Source: Ureibacillus aquaedulcis
GTDB lineage: Bacteria; Bacillota; Bacilli; Bacillales_A; Planococcaceae
Direction: 5' to 3'
Assembly (NCBI RefSeq): GCF_030418165.1
Contig: NZ_JAUHTQ010000002.1
Span: 248,001-312,000 of the forward strand
Length of the DNA: 64,000 nt
The position numbers were made by a program, and so were the translations under genes. The notes below the pieces were generated by a model. The model saw only the letters and a program-made list of their open reading frames with translations, did no database searches and was not told the origin of the DNA. Shown in pieces: positions 38,701-45,425 of the stretch (positions within the stretch are counted from its first letter, which is position 1; each line of letters starts with the position of its first letter).

Positions 38701-38944
38701 GTTGATCTTTTACTGGATTGTAACCATAGTAATCTTTGTTAAACTCATAGTCAGAATCATCTTTTTTGATTTTTTCATGATTTAACAGCCAGGTAATCCC
38801 CGAGTGTTCCCGATAATCATTTTGCGGGACTGTTTTATCAATAATTGCCACGGATAACTCATTACCATTATCAAGAAACCAAATAAGAACGGGTCCTACT
38901 AGAAGAAACAGGAATACACTTATTCCAATATAAATTTTTTTCAT
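35783..38944 (-). CDS. Large membrane-anchored glycoside-hydrolase-like protein of the exopolysaccharide module
   Basis: A 1053-residue protein with an N-terminal membrane anchor (about 5-25, GISVFLFLLVGPVLIWFL), then an extracytoplasmic region. Residues about 30-300 form a glutamine-amidotransferase-like or unclassified domain. Residues about 395-790 look like a TIM-barrel glycosidase, with GINLGMGKPGAFPG at the start and two candidate catalytic glutamates, Glu537 in IIGIEWYPH and Glu688 in VLIAEFGIPSS. Residues about 800-1050 look like a beta-sandwich carbohydrate-binding domain (KIKVDGDANDWDSEP is typical of CBM9/DOMON-like starts). It starts 2 bases after the glycosyltransferase stop. Likely trims or modifies the polymer made by that enzyme (inference). 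Confidence 0.8.
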   Translation of the reverse strand: MKKIYIGISVFLFLLVGPVLIWFLDNGNELSVAIIDKTVPQNDYREHSGITWLLNHEKIKKDDSDYEFNKDYYGYNPVKDQPVGSLPDNYNDYDVIYLADTYGVYEDDLLNENEVQGTRSEKIYGGLEQEEWNAIAQRLSSDEKSLLIAEYNTFASPTYSEVRESVTNYLGLNWDGWIGRYFSDLSLSSIELPQWVKEEYGENWSYKGAGFLLVNDLTSQVEVLELNKHVKDEGIQLAFTEQGQQKFDLMDSPEYSYWFDIVTPTNGAVALANYKWSLTNEGQEKLKNLGIPEQFAAVVEQSHDQSKSYYFAGDYNDVNNLPPFYQVKSLPTVYKFLKQNDETAFYWSVYFPMMKKLLDGYEAMDSAAPTKGQEQGLQYTSRIKENKIEVKIEGKWQPITIKGINLGMGKPGAFPGEAAITEDEYYRWFESIADMNANMIRVYTIHPPGFYNALKRFNESSDQKLYILHGTWINEEGLEETLDAYDEETLKDFQHEIQSVVDIIHGNATLEERAGHASGVYNADVSEYIAGWIIGIEWYPHMVQGTNEKHQGISDYNGEFVYTKDAPPFEHWMAEQMDYMLNYEFNRYGWIRPISFTNWVTTDLLEHPSEPDRDEDLVSINPNVIYLKGEAEKTGQFASYHAYPYYPDFLNYDQKLLNYVDHRGNKNSYAGYLSALHEAHRLPVLIAEFGIPSSRGLTHENPYGWNQGFMSENDQGEALKSLFEDILAENLMGGLIFTWQDEWFKRTWNTLDYDNPDRRPYWSNAQTNEQQFGLLSFDRFKIKVDGDANDWDSEPLYEEDTALSVDFDEKYLYLKIEGEGIKENTPHILFDVMADQGNTKIEKWGNLALNNGVDFMATVSRNEADSRILIDPYYDLFTFMYGQQGLNMLKPAPPLPTKNSGKFRQINYVLSSELEIPNTGELIPLSTYEAGKLREGNGNPESEKYDSLADYMWAEDLLELRIPWLLLQARDPSQREFIGDLQNDGMSASVKVRNISIGVVFENDGEITGSIPGMSDRQLSLLPYSWDTWNEPEYSERLKESYYIMQEAFEKVK

Positions 38945-38946
38945 TG

Positions 38947-40368
38947 CTAGCTCGACTCCTTATCTGAGATGCCAATTCGTTTCATGCGTCCCCATTCGCT
39001 TTTGCGTCTCATAAAGCGATAGATACCTTCACATCTCCAAAATAGTGTCATTGGACGGTACCAGAAAAGTTCAGTCATAGATAAAGCAGCAATACGCATC
39101 ATGTCACGCACCGGAGGATATCGTTTCATGCTCCACGCCTCCAGCAGGAGAGTCATTACTGATAAAATTGCACCATAGAAGATAAATAAAAGTAAAGCTA
39201 GAATTGCAAAGTCCGTGTGCACTTCACTAAATAGCAACGAAAATCCAATATAGATCAGCCCACCCAGTTCGATAACCGGACCGAGGCATTCAATTAGCCA
39301 AAAATAAGGAAAGGATATCATGCCGATTGCACCGTATTTCGGATTAAGCGTCATGGAACGGTGCTTCCACAAACTTTCAATCAGCCCTTGATGCCATCTT
39401 CTTCTCTGGCTTCTTAATACTTCGATTGACTGTGGAACTTCTGTCCAACAAACCGGTTCCGGAACAAATTCAATTCGCTTGTTTGCTTTTTCTTCCCTTA
39501 TTTTCCGGTGAAGCTTGACCACTATTTCCATATCTTCACCAATTGTATTCACCGAGTATCCGCCAACTTTAATAGCCCATTCTTTCGAAAACACACTAAA
39601 TGCACCGGAAATAATCAGCATGATATTTAAACGGCTGAAAGCAATTCTTCCCATCAGAAATGCACGCAAGTATTCAACAATTTGCATCACAACAAGCGGA
39701 CGATCCGAGACCGACATTTTTACAATAGAGCCCATCGAAATATGTAAGCCATTGGCGATTCGTATATTTCCTCCGGCGGCTATTACTTTCCCATCCGATT
39801 GAACAATCGGTCTCATCACTCGCTGAAGAGCTGAGGGCTCCAAAAGCGAATCCCCGTCTATGGAACAAAAGTAAGGGTATCTTGTCACATTTATTCCTGC
39901 GTTTAAAGAATCTGCCTTCCCACCGTTTTCTTTGTTGATGAGCCATAAAGATGGATGTATTGTTGATTGATAGATGCTTTTTATGGGTTTGGTCGATATA
40001 CTTTCTTTAAATATTTTTTCGACCTGTTTCATTTGAAAATAGCGAATTAGCTGCCCTTCCGTATCATCGGTAGAACCGTCATTAATCACAATAATCTCCT
40101 TATCCGGGTATTGAAGGGATAAAAGGGAATGGACACTATTAATAATTCCTAATTCTTCATTAAAAGCCGGAACTAAAATGGAGACCGGTTTTGTCTGGAA
40201 CGAATCCATATATTCTTCTTCGATTCTCATTTTTTTTATTGAGTATTGCTTTCTTATGTGCCCGACGGCCAGGAATAGCATTGCGCCATAAACAAGAATA
40301 GCAAAAAAGACATATATAATAATGAATTTACCAAAAAACTGCATAAGAGCATCTATTATCCAGTCCAT
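38947..40368 (-). CDS. Processive GT2 glycosyltransferase (polysaccharide synthase)
   Basis: A 473-residue membrane glycosyltransferase. A membrane segment (about 14-38) precedes a GT-A catalytic domain with Asp97 in VINDGSTDD, the DxD motif D171-G-D173, the GED motif (278-279) and QRRRW at 321-325, the signature of processive synthases such as PgaC and BcsA. Further membrane segments lie at about 345-375, 385-415 and 420-440. No PilZ domain is present, so c-di-GMP control, if any, must come from a partner. It overlaps the HEAT-repeat gene by 13 bases. The sugar is unknown; PNAG-like polymers are one possibility. Confidence 0.9.
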   Translation of the reverse strand: MDWIIDALMQFFGKFIIIYVFFAILVYGAMLFLAVGHIRKQYSIKKMRIEEEYMDSFQTKPVSILVPAFNEELGIINSVHSLLSLQYPDKEIIVINDGSTDDTEGQLIRYFQMKQVEKIFKESISTKPIKSIYQSTIHPSLWLINKENGGKADSLNAGINVTRYPYFCSIDGDSLLEPSALQRVMRPIVQSDGKVIAAGGNIRIANGLHISMGSIVKMSVSDRPLVVMQIVEYLRAFLMGRIAFSRLNIMLIISGAFSVFSKEWAIKVGGYSVNTIGEDMEIVVKLHRKIREEKANKRIEFVPEPVCWTEVPQSIEVLRSQRRRWHQGLIESLWKHRSMTLNPKYGAIGMISFPYFWLIECLGPVIELGGLIYIGFSLLFSEVHTDFAILALLLFIFYGAILSVMTLLLEAWSMKRYPPVRDMMRIAALSMTELFWYRPMTLFWRCEGIYRFMRRKSEWGRMKRIGISDKESS

Positions 40369-41405
40369 GATCCACTACCTTCTCTTTCCATTATTTCTCG
40401 CAAAATTCCAACTGCATATTGATCAGATGAGGATTCGATATATTTTTCGACCCAGAACCCAGCATCTCTATGTCGGGCAATTGTTCTTGCAGCCTGTTCC
40501 CTTACCTTCCACTCTCTGTCCTCCAGCAATTGAAAGAGTATATCTTTGACTCTATTAAAATTGGTATATTGTGCTAGCTTGGCAGCCATAAACTTTTCTT
40601 CCCAGCTTTGTGAATCAGCAAGTTTAAAACAAACTTCCTCATCACCAATACCCATTGTATACAGTGCTTTTGCACCGCGTATACGCACTTCACGATCATT
40701 GTCGTTTACCAGGCCTTTAAGGAAAGGGATATATTCAAACTCCCTTTTTATCGATAAAGTATCAATCAGGGCATATCTGCTATGCGATTCAAGGCCTGGA
40801 AATTGAGAGATCAAGGATGTTAAAGCATGCTTGGATAAATGATTAAACATTTTTCTGCATTCATATTCAGTTATACTCGACTCATATTTTAAGAAAAGCT
40901 CCCTGAAAGTTGTTTCATCATATTTGGAGTATATTGAAAGCAGTAAAAGAAGTTCTTCTTTTGTTTTTGTTTTCTTGTCAGCCCCATTACCTTCTTTGAG
41001 AATCTCGATATTTCCGTAATCCTCAATTCTCGCAAGTGCCTTTAATCTAGGACCCTTCCTTTTACTATTAAGTAATTTTTCATAGTGGTTTCCTAAATAC
41101 TTTTTCGCTATGAGGTGAAGCTTTTGAGAAGTTGATTCACTGGTCACACTGTATACGTATATATAGGATAGCTCTTCATACCCTTCAATTTCTTCTTTTC
41201 GTAAAGGTATTGAAGACACTGGTAGTGGACCATCATTTAGAAAGTAGTCACGCCAGGATGACTCGGTCCTTTCCTTATAAAGTTCCTTGCGATTGTTAAA
41301 CTTTGATTCTTGGTAGTGTTTCCTTAAAAGATGCAAGCCCAGCAAGATAAAACAACAAATATTTATAGCTATTAACCATAGCATCAACCAGATTGTATTA
41401 ATCAT
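40356..41405 (-). CDS. Membrane-anchored HEAT-repeat protein
   Basis: A protein of about 349 residues with an N-terminal membrane helix (about 3-25, WLMLWLIAINICCFILLGLHLL), a charged linker, and HEAT/PBS-lyase-like repeats from about 110 to the end (YIPFLKGLVNDNDREVRIRGAKALYTMG and DREWKVREQAARTIARHRDAGF, each shown here in part). Such repeats form protein-binding scaffolds. The ATG at 41405 follows AGAGG by 8 bases and overlaps the stop of the upstream gene as ATGA; an ATG 18 bases earlier lies before the ribosome site. Probably links the regulator to the synthase (inference). Confidence 0.82.
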   Translation of the reverse strand: MINTIWLMLWLIAINICCFILLGLHLLRKHYQESKFNNRKELYKERTESSWRDYFLNDGPLPVSSIPLRKEEIEGYEELSYIYVYSVTSESTSQKLHLIAKKYLGNHYEKLLNSKRKGPRLKALARIEDYGNIEILKEGNGADKKTKTKEELLLLLSIYSKYDETTFRELFLKYESSITEYECRKMFNHLSKHALTSLISQFPGLESHSRYALIDTLSIKREFEYIPFLKGLVNDNDREVRIRGAKALYTMGIGDEEVCFKLADSQSWEEKFMAAKLAQYTNFNRVKDILFQLLEDREWKVREQAARTIARHRDAGFWVEKYIESSSDQYAVGILREIMEREGSGSWTG

Positions 41406-42232
41406 CGCCATAACCTCTTGCAAGTTCGCTTGATTTGGGCTTCAAATAACCGAATGTTAAATGGTTTTATAAAAATACCATCCGCTCCTCTGTCAAATGA
41501 TAGAATCATCTCTTCTTCCGATTTATTATTGGTCATCATAAAGACAAAAAATTTCTGCTGATTAGGCATTTGCCGGATTGTATTCAAAATATCTATACCG
41601 TTTCGTCTAGGTAAGACATCATTCATGATGACGATATGAGTATGGGCGGATTTGAGCCAATCGGATTCCAAAAAAGCCTGTCCATCTTCGAATAATTGAA
41701 CCTTCAACTCGATACCCTTGACATGAATGGATTCAATTGTTGTTGCCAACACTCTCCGAAACATGGAGTTCTCCTCAACAATACTGACTTTTATTTCCTC
41801 TGTTTTCTGTTCTTCAAAATCATGAATTCGATGAAGTCCTTCTTCCTGAATAGCCCCTATCCCAAGTTTTAAGACTTGATGAAGTTCCACCGATTCATTT
41901 CGAATTTCTATAATACAGGAAGTCACTGGTGTATCAGGAATAGGCTTTCGTTCCTCAAGTCTATTTAGTAAAGCAGATGCTTCACTTGCCCCACTTTCTG
42001 TCAGCAACAGTCCTAAAGCATTTTGCTCATCAATATGAAATAGAATATCGGTTAGCCGAATCTGCTTTGCCAAAAATTGAACTAATGCTGTGCGAGACGA
42101 AGCATCGATTTCTACATGTAGTTTTAAGATTAAAATTGTGAAGGGTTGACGTGAACGACGAATTGATGCTTTACTTAGCTCAAAAAAAGGCCGTATTTCT
42201 TCCACGTTGAATAGAGACGCAGTTTTCACCAC
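41402..42232 (-). CDS. Degenerate GGDEF plus atypical receiver-domain protein
   Basis: A protein of about 276 residues, first of the four-gene module. Residues about 10-95 have the fold pattern of a GGDEF domain (RRSRQPFTILILKLHV, then IRLTDILFHI) but the signature is replaced by IDEQNALG, so no cyclase activity is expected. Residues about 148-276 are a receiver domain ending in the conserved KPFN Lys. At the phospho-acceptor position the sequence is IVIMNDVLP, placing Asn (about 204) where Asp is normal. The start is taken as GTG 42232 after GGAAGGTGA; an ATG at 42265 has no ribosome site. Likely a c-di-GMP-sensing or protein-binding regulator of polysaccharide synthesis (inference). Confidence 0.75.
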   Translation of the reverse strand: MVKTASLFNVEEIRPFFELSKASIRRSRQPFTILILKLHVEIDASSRTALVQFLAKQIRLTDILFHIDEQNALGLLLTESGASEASALLNRLEERKPIPDTPVTSCIIEIRNESVELHQVLKLGIGAIQEEGLHRIHDFEEQKTEEIKVSIVEENSMFRRVLATTIESIHVKGIELKVQLFEDGQAFLESDWLKSAHTHIVIMNDVLPRRNGIDILNTIRQMPNQQKFFVFMMTNNKSEEEMILSFDRGADGIFIKPFNIRLFEAQIKRTCKRLWR

Positions 42233-42730
42233 TGTGATCACCTTCCTTTCTCTTCTATCATTCATACTATAACATCAGCTCTTACAGAATGCTTAAATAT
42301 TGGTAATCGTCTTTCTATGAATTTATAGATGAATGGAAATTTTTTTGCTTTAGTAATCTATCAAAATACACAAATAATCTTAAATATATTACTAATCAGT
42401 TATTAAGAATTAGCTTAGTGAAGAATTTATATGATTCTTCAAGTTACTTTCTAACTATGTTTTACAGTTCATTTTTCAGATTCATTCTCTCTGATATTCT
42501 TGTAAATCAACTATTAGGACCACTGAAACAACCTCATATCGCTTGTTCATTTAGTATTTGTTCTCCTTGCCAGTGTGATTCCATCAGTCACTCTTCTAGA
42601 ATAGTAACTGTAGATTTTCAAAAACTAATTATCAAAGCATTACATATCTACTTACCCTTTTTTTTGGAATATATTTATAATAATTAAAATCATGTTTGCT
42701 TATTTGTAAGGCTTAATTTCTTAAAATATA

Positions 42731-42759
42731 AAAACTCGAATACGAAAATCGCATTCGAG
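42731..42759 (-). terminator. Orphan hairpin with T-run in the 42.3-43.4 kb gap
   Basis: CTCGAATAC (42735-42743) pairs with GCATTCGAG (42751-42759) with one mismatch; the minus strand continues TTTTTATATT. It follows the rlmD-like fragment at 42801-42844 and may be that lost gene's terminator. Confidence 0.5.
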
Positions 42760-42800
42760 CTTAGAATTTCTAAAATTTAATGAGATTGTTTTTATTTCTA

Positions 42801-42844
42801 CTAAGGTTAACTCTGCAACACATTCTACTTGTGCGAAATAAATG
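42801..42844 (-). pseudogene. Decayed 3' end of an rlmD-like methyltransferase gene, copy 1
   Basis: On the minus strand the translation reads AQVECVAELTLVE, nearly the same as the C-terminus HVECVAELTLED of the intact rlmD at 51370-52770, and the DNA matches base for base over much of this stretch. A few upstream bases (ATTTATTTC against ATTTATTCC) also align after a short deletion. Nothing else of the gene is recognisable, so this is a small relic. The rest of the gap 42266-43450 is AT-rich with no convincing gene. Confidence 0.45.
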
Positions 42845-43096
42845 TGGCAAAACGTAAGTATTGGTACGTTTAATTATATAGAACTTCTTTCCTATGTATT
42901 GGTTTTAGAATTTAGATAGTATAACTTATAACTATTAAAATTCTATTAATTTTCTAGTGAATTATAAAAAACCCCGATTCGTTTTGGAACAACCCGGTAT
43001 ATTATTGTTTCAAAACCGAAAATCGCTATTGTTATTTTAAAAAACTCACTTTTAAACCGAAATCTCTATTAATTATCAGTGAAAATTATTGGGTTA

Positions 43097-43145
43097 CACT
43101 TCTAAAGTCAACTCATAAACACTCTACATGTGTCGATCACTAGTC
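43097..43145 (-). pseudogene. Decayed 3' end of an rlmD-like gene, copy 2
   Basis: A second, more diverged match to the rlmD tail: the minus strand reads GAGTTGACTTTAGAA where rlmD has GAGTTGACTTTGGAA, with about three quarters of 33 aligned bases identical by eye. The reading frame is broken by a stop. Confidence is low because the match is short. Confidence 0.3.
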
Positions 43146-43361
43146 GCTACTTCAGTTAAACATTAGAAAACGATATACATGTAAAGATACTTGTTTACCC
43201 GTCACCTTAATTTAGAAGCAAAAAAATTTGTAAATATTGACTGCAGCTGTCTCGCTTATTTCCATTTAAATATTATATATAGGATTTAGAACGATATAAA
43301 AACCAGGATTTAAACTCTTATACAGCATTAGCACTGGGAGTATCATTAACTACTAAATAGG

Positions 43362-43396
43362 CAAAAAAGCCCTCGTTCACATAGTCCGAGGGCTTT
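43362..43396 (-). terminator. Terminator after the TPP-enzyme gene
   Basis: A perfect 10-bp stem (AAAGCCCTCG 43366-43375 with 43387-43396) and an 11-nt loop, followed by TTTTTT on the minus strand. Confidence 0.9.
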
Positions 43397-43450
43397 AAAT
43401 GATTCCTTATGAATAATGAATTATCCTAATATTTCCCTTTAACACGAACC

Positions 43451-45235
43451 TTAATTATTCGTATATTTAAGATATTTATTTGGACTTTTAAACCAAGGTT
43501 TCATTGTATACTTCGCACCAGGTGGTTCATCCTTGAAGTTTTCATTCTTCACCTTATTTTCATAGCTACGAATCGGGGTCTCCCATAGAGCGCATTGAAT
43601 ATCTAATACCGCTGGAACATCAGAATCCAGCGCTCTCTCAAGTGCTTGAGGCAAATCCTCTAGATTATTTACTGTTATTCCAATACAACCAAATCCCTTA
43701 GCAACAGTAGCAAAGTCAATATTCGGAACATCAGATGACATAAAACGGCTTCCATAATGCATTTTTTGAATATATTTTACCCAACCTAAAGAACCATTAT
43801 TTAAAATTATATGTGTTGCCTTTAAGTTAAGATGACTTAAAGTTGCTAATTCACTAATACCAAAACAAAAACTTGCATCCCCATTTACCGTGATTATCCG
43901 AGAACCAGGTTCCCTTATGCATGATGCTCCAATCGAAGCTGGAAGTGCATATCCCATACTACCAAGTCCTCGGGCAAATAGAAATTTCCTACCTGGTTCT
44001 TTACATGGAAGATACGTGGAAATCCATCCTGCTGAAAAAGAGGCATCAGATATGACGATATCTTTAGGCTGAATTAATTTGGCCAATTCTGTCATAACAG
44101 CTTGAGGTTTAATCACACCCTCTTCAGTAGATAATACATTCTGTTTCGTTTCTTTTTCCTTTTCTATAATTTCCTTAATTTGTTTTAACCACGCATTTCT
44201 TTCGGGTTGAGTTGGAAGAAATTCAGTTAATGCTTCAAGCGTTGCAGTTGCATCTCCTTGAAGGCTTTTTGTAGGACGGAAGGTCCTTCCTAGCTGACAT
44301 GAATCAATATCGATATGAATCGTAACTTGCTCTTTACTTGGAATGGACCAATTTAATGTTGTATTTTGAGAACATTTTGTTCCAACCATAATGACACAGT
44401 CTGCACTACGAGTAATATCTTCTGCTGAAGCAGGACCTAACGGACAAAGTACGCCTGCACTTAAAGGATCTTCATCGGAAAAGGCTCCTTTTCCCGTTAA
44501 ACTTGTTACTACGGAGGCATTTATTTTATGGGCGAACTCAGCAAGGGCAACTTCGGCTTTTGATAACATAACTCCTCCCCCCGCAATAATAACTGGCTTC
44601 TCGCTCGCTGTAATTAACTCAACAGCCTCCTCCAACTCTTTCCCAGCAGGTCGTATTCGATGAGGTGGCACGGACTGATAGTTAGAATCTACCGCCAATG
44701 CCTCATCCCCTCCCTCCCAAGGAGAATCAATGATATCTTGTGGGATAATAATAGCAACAGGTCCAGGGCGATTGGATGTAGCTGTACGGAAAGCAGATCT
44801 TATTAAATGTGGAAGAGCAACTTGTGTTGGAACAGTGTAAACCGCTTTGGTGACTGGTTTTAGATAACCTGCTTGATCAATCCCCTGAGAGACGACCCCT
44901 AATTCTTTTAAAGCTTCTAAATCCCTTGGGGCATCCCCAACAATGGCGACAAGAGGAATACTATTATTCAAAGCTTCACCCAATGCATCTAAAAACTTGG
45001 TCGATCCAGGCCCCGCAAATGCATCACAAACTCCTACTTTACCAGTAAGTCGTGCATATGCATCTGCTGCAAAACCCGCACTTCGTTCATCTCTTACAAG
45101 AATATGACGAAGCTCGGGTCCAAGAGCTTGAATTCCATCGTATAATGAGTAATTTTGTAAACCTGGCATTCCAAAAATAAATTCTACTCCAAAATCCTTT
45201 AACATTTTTGCTACTGCATGACCTGTGTGTTTCAT
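43451..45235 (-). CDS. Thiamine-diphosphate-dependent enzyme of the acetolactate-synthase superfamily
   Basis: A 594-residue three-domain ThDP enzyme. The N-terminal PYR domain carries the catalytic Glu50 in RDERSAGFAADAYAR; the central domain (about 190-330) and the C-terminal PP domain follow, with the metal-ThDP motif GDASFCFGISE ending in HIILNN. It resembles acetolactate synthase, glyoxylate carboligase, oxalyl-CoA decarboxylase and related lyases, but I cannot assign a reaction. No regulatory small subunit is adjacent. Its leader contains the same hairpin-terminator arrangement as glpD and the glpK operon, so it should be induced with glycerol-3-phosphate. That context points to a role in triose or glycerol-derived carbon metabolism (inference). 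Confidence 0.9.
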   Translation of the reverse strand: MKHTGHAVAKMLKDFGVEFIFGMPGLQNYSLYDGIQALGPELRHILVRDERSAGFAADAYARLTGKVGVCDAFAGPGSTKFLDALGEALNNSIPLVAIVGDAPRDLEALKELGVVSQGIDQAGYLKPVTKAVYTVPTQVALPHLIRSAFRTATSNRPGPVAIIIPQDIIDSPWEGGDEALAVDSNYQSVPPHRIRPAGKELEEAVELITASEKPVIIAGGGVMLSKAEVALAEFAHKINASVVTSLTGKGAFSDEDPLSAGVLCPLGPASAEDITRSADCVIMVGTKCSQNTTLNWSIPSKEQVTIHIDIDSCQLGRTFRPTKSLQGDATATLEALTEFLPTQPERNAWLKQIKEIIEKEKETKQNVLSTEEGVIKPQAVMTELAKLIQPKDIVISDASFSAGWISTYLPCKEPGRKFLFARGLGSMGYALPASIGASCIREPGSRIITVNGDASFCFGISELATLSHLNLKATHIILNNGSLGWVKYIQKMHYGSRFMSSDVPNIDFATVAKGFGCIGITVNNLEDLPQALERALDSDVPAVLDIQCALWETPIRSYENKVKNENFKDEPPGAKYTMKPWFKSPNKYLKYTNN

Positions 45236-45266
45236 TTAAAAAATCTCCTCTCTCTTTCTGAATACG

Positions 45267-45333
45267 AAAAGACCAACCTTAATACAAATTAAACACATAA
45301 CTAGCTATGAGTTTAAGTGCATTAAGATTGGTC
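45267..45333 (-). terminator. Leader terminator of the TPP-enzyme gene
   Basis: AGACCAATCTTAAT (5' arm, ending the conserved hairpin) pairs with ATTAAGGTTGGTCT over about 14 bp (one G-U), followed by TTTTCG on the minus strand. It lies between the promoter and the gene, 31 bases before the start codon, so it is a regulated attenuator. Confidence 0.85.
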
Positions 45334-45350
45334 TCTCTTAGTCTCTGACC
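45330..45350 (-). promoter_or_regulatory. GlpP-type antiterminator hairpin, TPP-enzyme leader
   Basis: Minus strand: GGTC, loop AGAGACTAAGAGA, GACC. The 3' GACC is also the start of the terminator's 5' arm, so the two structures exclude each other. The loop matches the other two copies at 47223 and 50818 in 11 of 13 positions while the stem differs with compensation. Confidence 0.8.
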
Positions 45351-45396
45351 GACTCTTAATAATATTTAGAATTTTCAGTATTAATAGTATAATCTA

Positions 45397-45425
45397 ATAA
45401 TATACTTCAACCATCAGATTGTCAA
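45397..45425 (-). promoter_or_regulatory. Sigma-A promoter of the TPP-enzyme gene
   Basis: TTGACA (45425-45420), 17-bp spacer, TATTAT (45402-45397) on the minus strand. The -35 box overlaps the glpD stop codon. Confidence 0.85.

Noticed and set aside
42418-42687. 89-codon open frame on the plus strand in the 42.3-43.4 kb gap
   Set aside because: No ribosome site, biased to Ser/Phe/Ile/Tyr as in AT-rich noncoding DNA, and no recognisable motif.
43451-45235. Calling the TPP enzyme acetolactate synthase (alsS/ilvB)
   Set aside because: Only superfamily-level motifs are visible, there is no small subunit or ilv/als neighbour, and the regulatory context is glycerol.
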